From Microbacterium luticocti DSM 19459 (GTDB lineage Bacteria; Actinomycetota; Actinomycetes; Actinomycetales; Microbacteriaceae): a DNA stretch of 64,000 bases. This document shows positions 24,625-32,377 of the stretch, in pieces; position 1 is the stretch's first letter; every line of letters starts with the position of its first letter. A program made the position numbers and the translations under genes. Location of the stretch: positions 1-64,000 of the forward strand of contig NZ_AULS01000001.1 in NCBI RefSeq assembly GCF_000422405.1, in the 5' to 3' direction. Below the pieces are notes generated by a model. That model was not told where the DNA came from. It saw only the letters and a list, made by a program, of their open reading frames with translations, and ran no database searches.

Positions 24625-24654
24625 GGTGCCAGCCGACGCGGAGGGGGTGCATGG

Positions 24655-26904
24655 GTGGCCGAGACAGTCCCCGCGGGGCAGAGTTCCTCGCTGCGGCGAC
24701 TCGTCCCGCGCATCTTCTCACGCAGTCAGCGCCGCGACGACGTCGAACAGCTGATCCGCACCGTGCGCTCGCACCACCCCAAGGGTGACCTGTCGATCAT
24801 CGAGCGCGCGTATTCGACGGCGGATGCCGCGCACACCGGGCAGAAGCGGCAGAGCGGCGAGCCGTACATCACCCACCCGCTCGCGGTGGCGCAGATCCTC
24901 GCCGATCTCGGCCTCGGGCCGCGCGCGGTCGCGGCCGCGCTGCTGCACGACACCGTCGAAGACACCGACTACGGGCTCGACCGGCTCACCATGGAGTTCG
25001 GCGACGAGGTGGCCATGCTCGTGGACGGGGTCACCAAGCTCGACAAGGTGAAGTACGGCGAAAGCGCCCAGGCTGAGACGGTGCGCAAGATGATCGTGGC
25101 CATGTCACGAGACATCCGGGTGCTGCTGATCAAACTCGCCGACCGCCTGCACAACGCCCGCACGTGGGGGTTCGTGCCGCCCGAGAAGGCGAAGAAGAAG
25201 GCCACCGAGACCCTCGAGATCTACGCGCCGCTCGCGCACCGGCTGGGCATCCAGGCCATCAAGGCCGAACTCGAGGACCTGTCGTTCGCGGTGCTGCAGC
25301 CCAAGCTCTACGCCGAGATCGACAGCCTCGTCAAACAGCGCACGCCGCAGCGCGAACAGTACGTGCACAGTGTCATCACCGACGTCGAGGCCGACCTGCG
25401 CGAACTGAAGATCCGCGGGCAGGTGATGGGGCGGCCCAAGCAGTTGTACTCGGTGTACCAGAAGATGGTGGTGCGCGGTCGCGAGTTCGACGACATCTAC
25501 GATCTGATCGGCATCCGGGTGCTGGTGAACACGGTGCGCGACTGCTATGCGGTGCTCGGCGCGATCCACGCGCGGTGGACACCGCTGCCGGGGCGTTTCA
25601 AGGACTACATCGCCACCCCGAAGTTCAACCTGTACCAGTCGTTGCACACCACGGTGATCGGTCCCGGCGGGCGCACGGTGGAGATCCAGATCCGCACCCA
25701 TGAGATGCATCAGCAGGCCGAGTACGGCGTGGCCGCGCACTGGAAGTACAAGGAGCGGGTCAACGGCGGCAAGTCGGGCGCCCGCGTGGACGCCGACATG
25801 GCATGGCTGGCGCACATCTCGGACTGGCAGGCCGAGACCGCCGACCCGGGGGAGTTCCTCGAATCGCTGCGGTTCGAGATCGGCGCCAAAGAGGTGTACG
25901 TCTTCACCCCCAAAGGCCGCGTGATCGGGCTGCCCGCCGGCGCCACCCCGGTGGATTTCGCCTACGCCGTGCACACCGAGGTCGGGCACCGCACCATGGG
26001 GGCGAAGGTCAACGGGCGCCTGGTGCCGCTGGAGTCCGAGCTGCACTCCGGTGACGTCGTCGAGGTCTTCACGTCCAAGAATCCGGATGCCGGACCCAGC
26101 CAGGATTGGCTCAGCTTCGTCAAGAGCACCCGGGCGCGCAGCAAGATCCGTGGCTGGTTCACGAAGGAGCGCCGCGAAGAGGCGATCGAGCAGGGCAAGG
26201 AGGCCATCGCCCGGGCGATGCGCCGGCAGAACCTGCCGCTGCAGCGGCTGATGAACCAGGATTCGTTCGCCGAGGTCGCCCAGCAGCTGCGCTACGAGGA
26301 TGTCTCGGCGCTGTACGCCGCCGTCGGCGAGGGCCACGTGTCGACCCAGTCGGTGCTCGAGAAGGTCACGGCCCTGGTGACGGTGAACGAGGCGGTGACC
26401 GGTCCCATCGACCTGCCGCCGCACGGCGGAAAGCCGCGCGCGCACCGCGGCAGCGACTCGGGGATCCTCGTGCGGGGGGCCGACGACATCCTCGTCAAGC
26501 TCGCCAAGTGCTGCACACCCGTGCCCGGTGACCAGATCGTCGGGTTCGTCACCCGCGGCAGCGGAGTCTCGGTACACCGCGCCGACTGCACGAACGTGAA
26601 GGCGCTGATGGCCGAGAAGGACCGTCTCATCGACGTCGAGTGGGCCCCTACCGCCAAGAGCGTGTTCCTGGTGCAGATCCAGGTCGAGGCGCTCGACCGC
26701 TCGGGGCTGCTCAGCGACGTCACCCGCGTGCTCAGCGAACATCACGTCAACATCCTGTCGGCCACCGTGTCGACCAGCGACGACCGCCTGGCGATCAGCC
26801 GGTTCGTGTTCGAGATGGGCGACACCGTGCACCTGGACCGGGTGCTGAACGCGGTGCGGCGCATCGACGCCGTGTACGACGTCTACCGGGTGACCTCGGG
26901 CTGA
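24655..26904 (+). CDS. relA: bifunctional (p)ppGpp synthetase/hydrolase (Rel)
   Basis: This is a 749-residue long RelA/SpoT homolog that makes and degrades the starvation alarmone. Domains in order are: an HD hydrolase ([42 protein letters not shown]), intact and so probably active; the synthetase ([49 protein letters not shown]); TGS ([20 protein letters not shown]); a zinc-finger/helical region ([20 protein letters not shown]); and a C-terminal ACT domain ([20 protein letters not shown]). It starts at a GTG behind GGAGGGGG. It stands after secF as in many actinobacteria. Confidence 0.96.
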   Translation: MAETVPAGQSSSLRRLVPRIFSRSQRRDDVEQLIRTVRSHHPKGDLSIIERAYSTADAAHTGQKRQSGEPYITHPLAVAQILADLGLGPRAVAAALLHDTVEDTDYGLDRLTMEFGDEVAMLVDGVTKLDKVKYGESAQAETVRKMIVAMSRDIRVLLIKLADRLHNARTWGFVPPEKAKKKATETLEIYAPLAHRLGIQAIKAELEDLSFAVLQPKLYAEIDSLVKQRTPQREQYVHSVITDVEADLRELKIRGQVMGRPKQLYSVYQKMVVRGREFDDIYDLIGIRVLVNTVRDCYAVLGAIHARWTPLPGRFKDYIATPKFNLYQSLHTTVIGPGGRTVEIQIRTHEMHQQAEYGVAAHWKYKERVNGGKSGARVDADMAWLAHISDWQAETADPGEFLESLRFEIGAKEVYVFTPKGRVIGLPAGATPVDFAYAVHTEVGHRTMGAKVNGRLVPLESELHSGDVVEVFTSKNPDAGPSQDWLSFVKSTRARSKIRGWFTKERREEAIEQGKEAIARAMRRQNLPLQRLMNQDSFAEVAQQLRYEDVSALYAAVGEGHVSTQSVLEKVTALVTVNEAVTGPIDLPPHGGKPRAHRGSDSGILVRGADDILVKLAKCCTPVPGDQIVGFVTRGSGVSVHRADCTNVKALMAEKDRLIDVEWAPTAKSVFLVQIQVEALDRSGLLSDVTRVLSEHHVNILSATVSTSDDRLAISRFVFEMGDTVHLDRVLNAVRRIDAVYDVYRVTSG

Positions 26905-27440
26905 TCCGCCGCCAGCGCACGCAGCAGCGTCAATCCGGCGCGTTTGTTGGGCAGCGGGCCGGCACTGTGCAGCCACTGAACCGCCGTGTGCGCATCCGCG
27001 ATGCCGGTGCGTACCATCATCTCGGCCGCCTCGCGGTGGGCGGCATCGGCGACCCGGACCAGGTCTGCCAGAGTGCGTGTGGGTGTGGTGACGTGCACGC
27101 CCCCGAGCACCATCACCTGGTCGGCGTCGAGCCGCCGGTCATGGTATTCGATGCGGCGGTCGAGGATGTGCCCACGCCGCTGCGCGCTGACGCGCTGGGC
27201 ACTGTGCCGCCCGGGCGGAAAGGCGAGCGCCCCGTGGATCCACGCCGCGCTCAAGCCGGTGGCGGCCAGCTGCCCGCCCAGCAGCGGGGCGAGGGATGCC
27301 GCGCGCAGCGCCGCCGTCTCCACCGCATCGGCGGGCAGGAACGCCTCGCCCACCGGGGCGAGATGCCCGTCCAGACATGCGGCGAACAGCTCCGCCTCAG
27401 AAAGCCTGTCGCCGGGAAAGTACAGGTGCAGGGAGTGCAT
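26883..27440 (-). CDS. AbiEi-antitoxin-like / type IV TA-like protein
   Basis: This is a 185-residue protein starting [20 protein letters not shown]. It has [17 protein letters not shown], a strand-rich middle with [20 protein letters not shown] and [19 protein letters not shown], and a helical C-terminus ([20 protein letters not shown]). The TP-RT-ADL motif is characteristic of the AbiEi-like transcriptional-regulator family that is abundant and mostly orphan in Microbacteriaceae. No cognate nucleotidyltransferase toxin lies next to it. Its 3' end overlaps the end of rel by 22 bases in convergent orientation. Confidence 0.7.
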   Translation of the reverse strand: MHSLHLYFPGDRLSEAELFAACLDGHLAPVGEAFLPADAVETAALRAASLAPLLGGQLAATGLSAAWIHGALAFPPGRHSAQRVSAQRRGHILDRRIEYHDRRLDADQVMVLGGVHVTTPTRTLADLVRVADAAHREAAEMMVRTGIADAHTAVQWLHSAGPLPNKRAGLTLLRALAADQPEVTR

Positions 27441-27501
27441 GTACGGCAGTGTGCCGCATCCACCCGCGCCGCGGGGGACACAAGCCCGAGCTGTGGAGAA
27501 C

Positions 27502-28821
27502 TCAGCCGCCGACGGCCTTGAGCCAGGTGCGCCGGGCCGCCAGCGCCTCGCGCGCCTGGGCGGCCGCCCGGTCATCGCCGGCGGCTTCGGCGGCGGCGAG
27601 CTCGGACTCGAGCTTGGCGATCGCGTCGGTGAGCTGGCGGGTCAGATCGGTGGCGCGGGCCTTGGTCTCGGGGTTGTTCCGCTTCCAGTCCGCGTCCTCG
27701 CGGGTGCGCACGCTCTGCTCGATCTTGCGCAGGTCGTCGTCCAGTGCGCGTTCGGTGTCGCGGGGGAAGATGCGACCGATCTCGTCCCACCGGCGCTGGA
27801 TGCGGGTGAGCGCGGCGCGCGCCTTGGCGAGGTCGGGCTCGTCGACGATCGGGGCGGCCTCGTCCAGCAGCCCACGCTTGAGTTCGATCTTCTCGCGAGA
27901 TGCCTCGATCTCGGCGCTCTCGCGTTCGCTGCGTGCGGCGTACAGGGCGTCACCGGCCGCCTTGAAGCGCGCCCACAGCGCATCGTCGGCCTTCTTGCCG
28001 GCGCGGCCCGCCGACTTCCATGCGTCCAGGAGGTCGCGGTACGCCGCGATGCCGTCCTCGCCCTTGGGGGCCAGTGCCTCGGCACGTTCGATGAGCGTGG
28101 TCTTGCGGGCGCGGGCCGCCTTGTGCACCTCGTCGAGGTCGGCATAGAACTCACGACGTTGTTTGTCGATGACCGCGCGGGCATCGCGGAACCGCTTCCA
28201 CAGGCGCTGTGCGGCCGACTTGGGCAGGCGCGGTCCGTCCTTCTGCTGGGTCTGCCACTGCTCGAACAGCTCGGCGACCTGGGCGGTGGTCTGCTTCCAC
28301 TGCACCGACTTCGGGTCGCGGGCGGCCAGCGCCTCCATCTGCTCGACCAGAGCGGTGCGCGCCGCGACGGCGGCATCCACGGCGGCGCGCGCGGCCTCGG
28401 CCTCGACGGCCGCGGCCTGCTCGAGTTCGGCGACCAGCGCGTCCAGGCGCCGCTGCAGGCTTGCGAGGTCGCCGACGGCTGCGGCATCCACCGTCTTCTC
28501 GCGCACCGCGAGCGCGGTGGCGCGCAGATCGCTCGCCGAGGCGCCGCCGCGACGGTGCCGGGCCTCGAGCAGGACGACCTCACCGGCCAGGTCGGCGAAC
28601 TTGCGCTCGAAGTACGCGAGAGCCTCGTCGGGCGTGCCGTCGGGGTACTCGCCCACCACGCGCCATCCGTCTTCGGTGCGCACCGACACGACGCCGTTCT
28701 CGTCCACGCGGCCCCAGGTCTCTGCTGCCGTCTCGGGCACCGCCGGGGCGGTGGGGGCGGACGCCGGCGGGGGGCCGGGCACGGGCGGGGTCACGGGGGT
28801 GTTCTCTGCGTCGGCAGTCAC
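27502..28821 (-). CDS. DUF349-family protein
   Basis: This is a 439-residue cytosolic protein with a Pro/Ala-rich N-terminus. A small domain follows (TWGRVDENGVVSVRTEDGWR), then repeated DUF349 helical modules (LWKRFRDARAVIDKQRREFY, DALWARFKAAGDALYAARSE, AALTRIQRRWDEIGRIFPRD, each with a W/F-x-x-R/A pattern). A long coiled coil ends it. DUF349 proteins have no settled function. A TAGGCT -10 element on the minus strand (28874-28879) and a GAGG site precede the GTG start. Confidence 0.85.
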   Translation of the reverse strand: MTADAENTPVTPPVPGPPPASAPTAPAVPETAAETWGRVDENGVVSVRTEDGWRVVGEYPDGTPDEALAYFERKFADLAGEVVLLEARHRRGGASASDLRATALAVREKTVDAAAVGDLASLQRRLDALVAELEQAAAVEAEAARAAVDAAVAARTALVEQMEALAARDPKSVQWKQTTAQVAELFEQWQTQQKDGPRLPKSAAQRLWKRFRDARAVIDKQRREFYADLDEVHKAARARKTTLIERAEALAPKGEDGIAAYRDLLDAWKSAGRAGKKADDALWARFKAAGDALYAARSERESAEIEASREKIELKRGLLDEAAPIVDEPDLAKARAALTRIQRRWDEIGRIFPRDTERALDDDLRKIEQSVRTREDADWKRNNPETKARATDLTRQLTDAIAKLESELAAAEAAGDDRAAAQAREALAARRTWLKAVGG

Positions 28822-28896
28822 GGGTGCACCTCATCACGGCTGGCGCCGATCGTGGGGAATGGACGGGTCACAAGCCTAGTACGAGACGTGTGCCGG

Positions 28897-29205
28897 TCAC
28901 GGCGTGGTCGAGCCGCTGGGGGCGGGCGCGGTGGGCGCCGGGGTGGGGGCTGTGGCCGTGGGTGCGGGCGTCGAGACCGCTGTCGTGGTCGGTGACGGCG
29001 CGGGAGCGGGCGCGCCCGGTCCGGCCGTGTAATAGGCGACCTGCACGCCGATCACGCCGACCAACAGCACGGCGCCGACGATGCCGCCCACAACATTGTC
29101 GCGGGTGCGGCGGTGCTGCTGCCGGGCGTTGAGCTCTTGACGCGCCTGATACGCGCGTGCGCGTTCGCGCTGGATGCGGGCATCCCTGTCCTTCGCCGCG
29201 GCCAC
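28897..29205 (-). CDS. membrane-anchored stub resembling the N-terminus of actinobacterial cyclophilins
   Basis: This is a 102-residue protein. A charged helix (MAAAKDRDARIQRERARAYQ, ARQELNARQQHRRTRDN) leads into one transmembrane segment (VVGGIVGAVLLVGVIGVQVA) and then YYTAGPGAPAPAPSPT and a Pro/Thr-rich tail. The layout, including the segment ending in an AGPG-P-PSP run, is like the anchor of the membrane-bound peptidyl-prolyl isomerases commonly encoded near rel in this order. The cyclophilin domain, however, is absent. GAGGAGG lies six bases before the GTG, and a minus-strand TAGGAT -10 is at 29246-29251. It may be a standalone small membrane protein or a decayed isomerase gene. Confidence 0.6.
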   Translation of the reverse strand: MAAAKDRDARIQRERARAYQARQELNARQQHRRTRDNVVGGIVGAVLLVGVIGVQVAYYTAGPGAPAPAPSPTTTAVSTPAPTATAPTPAPTAPAPSGSTTP

Positions 29206-29325
29206 CGAGCCTCCTCGTCCGTCGTCAGCACGACCCTGCAGCACGATCCTATGGGCGCCGGTGACACCGCGACAAAGCGGGCGCTCGTGCCGGACATCAC
29301 CGGCGGCGACGTCGGCGGGCGCGGA

Positions 29326-29331
29326 TAGCCT
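29326..29331 (+). promoter_or_regulatory. -10 element (TAGCCT) of leaderless rarA
   Basis: TAGCCT ends six bases before the GTG at 29338. Confidence 0.55.
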
Positions 29332-29337
29332 GGGGGA

Positions 29338-30885
29338 GTGACCACCCCCACCGCGCTGTTCTCGGGCCAGACGCCGCTGGCCGTGCGCATGCGGCCCACC
29401 TCGCTCGACGAGGTCGCGGGACAGCGGCATCTGCTGCGGCCGGGGTCGCCGCTGGTCACGCTCGCCGACCCGAGCGCGACAAGTCCCGGCGCGGTGTCGG
29501 TGATCCTGTGGGGGCCGCCGGGCACCGGCAAGACCACGCTGGCGCAGGCCATCGCCCGGTCGTCGGGGCGGCGCTTCGTGGAGCTGTCGGCGGTGACGGC
29601 GGGCGTGCGCGACGTGCGCGAGGTGATGCAGGATGCTCTGAACCAGCGCGACCTGTACGGGCAGTCCACGATCCTGTTCCTCGACGAGAGCCACCGGTTC
29701 ACCAAGGCCCAGCAGGACGCCCTGCTGCCCGGCGTCGAGAACGGCTGGGTGGTGTTGATCGCGGCCACCACCGAGAACCCGTCGTTCTCGGTGATCTCGC
29801 CGTTGCTCAGCCGATCTCTGCTGCTCACGCTGCAGCCGCTGTCGGACGACGACCTGGGCATGCTCCTGGACCGCGCGGTCGCCGACCCCCGGGGCCTGGC
29901 AGGTGCGGTGCGACTCGCCGACGATGCCCGGACGGCACTGGTGCGGCTGGCCTCGGGTGACGCGCGCCGGGCGCTCACGGCACTGGAGGCCGCGGCATCC
30001 CTCGCCACACCCGCCGCGGCGCACGACGGCGCGGCCGGCGCCGATTCGGCCGGTGACGGGCACGAGGGGGAGCGCCGTGGCGATGCGGCCGGTGACGCCG
30101 GACCGGCGACGGTCACCGCCGAGCACCGTGGCGACGCGGCCGGTGACGAGCCGGGCGCCGACGCGGACAGTGACGAGCACGACGCGCGCGCGGACGGCGA
30201 CGAGCGCGAGGGGGAGCACCATGCCGACGCGGCCGGTGACGCCGGACCGGCGACGGTCACCGCCGAACACGTCGCGCAGGCCGTGGACAAGGCGCTGCTG
30301 CGCTACGACCGTCAGGGCGACGAGCACTACGACGTGATCAGCGCGTTCATCAAGTCCATCCGCGGATCGGACGTGGACGCGGCGATGCACTATCTGGCCC
30401 GCATGATCGAAGCCGGCGAGGACCCCCGTTTCATCGCCCGGCGCCTGGTCATCTCGGCGGCCGAAGACATCGGACTGGCCGACCCGCAGGCCCTGCAGAT
30501 CGCCGTGGCCGCCGCGGACGCGGTCGCGTTCATCGGCATGCCCGAAGGCCGCATCCCGCTCGCCGAAGCGACCGCCTACCTGGCGACGACCGCGAAATCG
30601 AACGCCGCGTATCTGGCGATCGACGCGGCGATCGCCGACGTGCGCGCCGGCGGGTTCGGTCGGGTGCCCGTGCACCTGCGCGACGCCCACTACCCCGGCG
30701 CGAAGCGGCTCGGACACGGCAAGGGGTACGTGTACCCGCACGACAGTGAGATCGGAGTGTCGGCGCAGCAGTACCTGCCCGACGAGCTGCGCGGGCGCCG
30801 CTACTACGAGCCGAAACCGCTGGGCGCCGAGCGCGACGTGCAGGCACGGCTCGAGAAGATCCGCCGCATCCTCGGCGGCGCCTGA
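29338..30885 (+). CDS. rarA: replication-associated recombination protein A (AAA+ ATPase, MgsA/RarA)
   Basis: This is a 515-residue clamp-loader-like AAA+ protein that acts at stalled forks. Walker A is [17 protein letters not shown], Walker B is [10 protein letters not shown], sensor 1 is [20 protein letters not shown], and the C-terminal tetramerisation domain includes [20 protein letters not shown] and [20 protein letters not shown]. Between the AAA+ lid and the C-terminal domain (about residues 222-310) lies an acidic Ala/Gly/Asp/His-rich insertion. It contains the same [15 protein letters not shown] segment twice, the DNA copies at 30064-30126 and 30208-30270, 144 bp apart. RarA proteins normally have no such insert. 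Confidence 0.92.
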   Translation: MTTPTALFSGQTPLAVRMRPTSLDEVAGQRHLLRPGSPLVTLADPSATSPGAVSVILWGPPGTGKTTLAQAIARSSGRRFVELSAVTAGVRDVREVMQDALNQRDLYGQSTILFLDESHRFTKAQQDALLPGVENGWVVLIAATTENPSFSVISPLLSRSLLLTLQPLSDDDLGMLLDRAVADPRGLAGAVRLADDARTALVRLASGDARRALTALEAAASLATPAAAHDGAAGADSAGDGHEGERRGDAAGDAGPATVTAEHRGDAAGDEPGADADSDEHDARADGDEREGEHHADAAGDAGPATVTAEHVAQAVDKALLRYDRQGDEHYDVISAFIKSIRGSDVDAAMHYLARMIEAGEDPRFIARRLVISAAEDIGLADPQALQIAVAAADAVAFIGMPEGRIPLAEATAYLATTAKSNAAYLAIDAAIADVRAGGFGRVPVHLRDAHYPGAKRLGHGKGYVYPHDSEIGVSAQQYLPDELRGRRYYEPKPLGAERDVQARLEKIRRILGGA

Positions 30886-30928
30886 GCGCGCCGGCACCTG
30901 GCCGCGTGCCGGCCGCCGCGCCGGGGAG

Positions 30929-30983
30929 CATGTCTCAGATGGTGCGGGATGCGGCGTGGGGCACCCGCAGCTTGTGGGACACG
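30929..30983 (+). repeat. single 55-bp palindrome-ended repeat
   Basis: One unit of the family at 17926 and 49701. It has TGTCTCA at 30931-30937 and TGGGACA at 30975-30981, the same 55-bp length and the conserved GTGCGGGATGC core. It lies between rarA and the rpsD promoter. Confidence 0.8.
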
Positions 30984-31037
30984 CGCCGGTCAGGATGCCC
31001 CGGCCCGCATCCTCGGCGGCGGCCGGGCTCGATCTGC

Positions 31038-31043
31038 TAGGCT
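31038..31043 (+). promoter_or_regulatory. -10 element (TAGGCT) and long leader of rpsD
   Basis: TAGGCT at 31038-31043 would start a transcript with a leader of about 140 nt before the rpsD GTG. The leader includes a GC-rich inverted repeat around 31097-31126. S4 commonly represses its own mRNA in other bacteria; whether this leader serves that purpose is not shown by the sequence. Confidence 0.5.
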
Positions 31044-31189
31044 GGATCGGCTCGAAACCGTGTTTTCGGGCATCCCCTTTCTTCTTCACACCATCCGGTC
31101 TGCCCCGGCGTGCAGTCCGGACCGGCGGAGGAAGGGCGATACGCCCGCGAGCCGTGAGAGACACGGCCGCGTCATGGAAGGAACACTTC

Positions 31190-31819
31190 GTGGCATCGAA
31201 GTCCCAGGACCGCCGCAAGGTCCGCCTGTCCCGCGCCCTCGGCGTCGCCCTCACCCCGAAGGCGGCGCGCTACCTCGAGAAGCGCCCCTACGGTCCCGGC
31301 GAGCACGGCCGCACCAAGCGCAAGCAGGACAGCGACTACGCCGTCCGTCTGCGCGAGAAGCAGCGTCTGCGCGAGCAGTACGGCATCCGCGAGAAGCAGC
31401 TGCGCATCCAGTTCGAAGAGGCCCGTCGCAAGGACGGGCTGACCGGTGAGAACCTCGTCGAGCAGCTGGAGATGCGCCTGGACGCGCTCGTGCTGCGCGC
31501 CGGCTTCGCGCGCACCATGGCGCAGGCCCGCCAGTTCGTGGTGCACCGGCACATCCTCGTCGACGGACAGCTCGTCGACCGCCCGTCGTTCCGGGTCAAG
31601 CCCGGCCAGCTCATCCACGTCAAGGCCCGCAGCGAGGGCACCGAGCCCTTCCAGGTCGCAGCCGCCGGCGGCAACGCCGAGGTGCTGCCCCCGGTGCCCG
31701 GCTACCTCGAGGTCGACCTCGACAAGCTGCAGGCCCGCCTGGTGCGCCGGCCCAAGCGCGCCGAGGTGCCCGTCGTCTGTGACGTGCAGCTCGTCGTCGA
31801 GTACTACGCCGCGCGCTGA
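31190..31819 (+). CDS. rpsD: 30S ribosomal protein S4
   Basis: This is a 209-residue primary 16S rRNA-binding protein. The N-terminus (DRRKVRLSRALGVALTPKAA, RPYGPGEHGRTKRKQDSDYA) lacks the zinc-binding cysteines, so it is the C-minus form. The S4 domain follows with MRLDALVLRAGFARTMAQAR and HRHILVDGQLVDRPSFRVKP. The GTG start has GGAAGGAA seven bases upstream. It is monocistronic, with a strong terminator downstream. Confidence 0.97.
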   Translation: MASKSQDRRKVRLSRALGVALTPKAARYLEKRPYGPGEHGRTKRKQDSDYAVRLREKQRLREQYGIREKQLRIQFEEARRKDGLTGENLVEQLEMRLDALVLRAGFARTMAQARQFVVHRHILVDGQLVDRPSFRVKPGQLIHVKARSEGTEPFQVAAAGGNAEVLPPVPGYLEVDLDKLQARLVRRPKRAEVPVVCDVQLVVEYYAAR

Positions 31820-31848
31820 TCGGGCCCGACTCGCTCAGTTCGCACAGA

Positions 31849-31878
31849 CGAGGGCGCCGGGGGATCCCGGCGCCCTCG
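31849..31878 (+). terminator. rpsD terminator
   Basis: A perfect 13-bp stem (31849-31861 with 31866-31878) closes on a 4-nt loop (GGAT) 30 bp after the rpsD stop. It is followed by TGGCATTT. Confidence 0.85.
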
Positions 31879-31940
31879 TGGCATTTCCGCCTACGATGGA
31901 CAGGCGGCGCCGACACGGCTCCGCGCAGGGAAGGGATGAC

Positions 31941-32324
31941 ATGAAGAAGCTCCTGTGGTTCCTCGTCGGCGTGGCCGGAGGCTTCGTCCTCGCCCACCTC
32001 GTCAACAAGGACCCGCGCGGCCGCGACATGCTCGCCGACATCGACGCCCGGATCACCGAGTTCACCGGCCGCGTCGGCGATGCCTACCGCGACCAGGAGG
32101 CGCGCATCTCGCAGACCGTGGCCGACGCGCGCGACGGCGCGGTCGACCTGGTGCAGACGGCACGGGATGCCGCAGCCGACGCGGCCGGAAAGGTCAAGGA
32201 CGTCGCAGCCTCCGCCGTCGAGACCGTCGCCGACACCGCCTCGGACCTCGCCGAGAAGGCCACGGATGTGGCATCCGACGTCGCCGAAAAGGCGCAGGAC
32301 GCCGCCCGCAAGCTCGCCGACTGA
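31941..32324 (+). CDS. small membrane-anchored helical (YtxH/LEA-like) protein
   Basis: This is a 127-residue protein. An N-terminal membrane segment (MKKLLWFLVGVAGGFVLAHL) with VNKDPRGRDMLADIDARI is followed by about 85 residues of Ala/Asp/Val repeats of 11-like periodicity (TARDAAADAAGKVKD, SDLAEKATDVASDVAEK). These should form a long amphipathic helix, like YtxH or LEA-type proteins. The role is unknown; it is commonly found between rpsD and alaS in related genomes. The start has GGGATGAC upstream. Confidence 0.75.
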   Translation: MKKLLWFLVGVAGGFVLAHLVNKDPRGRDMLADIDARITEFTGRVGDAYRDQEARISQTVADARDGAVDLVQTARDAAADAAGKVKDVAASAVETVADTASDLAEKATDVASDVAEKAQDAARKLAD

Positions 32325-32377
32325 TCCCTCCCGCACCCGGGCCTGTGGCCCCTTGCTGCCTTCCGGAGCACACACGC

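Noticed and set aside
26883-27440. Complete type IV toxin-antitoxin pair (AbiEi/AbiEii)
   Set aside because: Only the AbiEi-like gene is present; neighbours are rel and a DUF349 gene, with no nucleotidyltransferase toxin.
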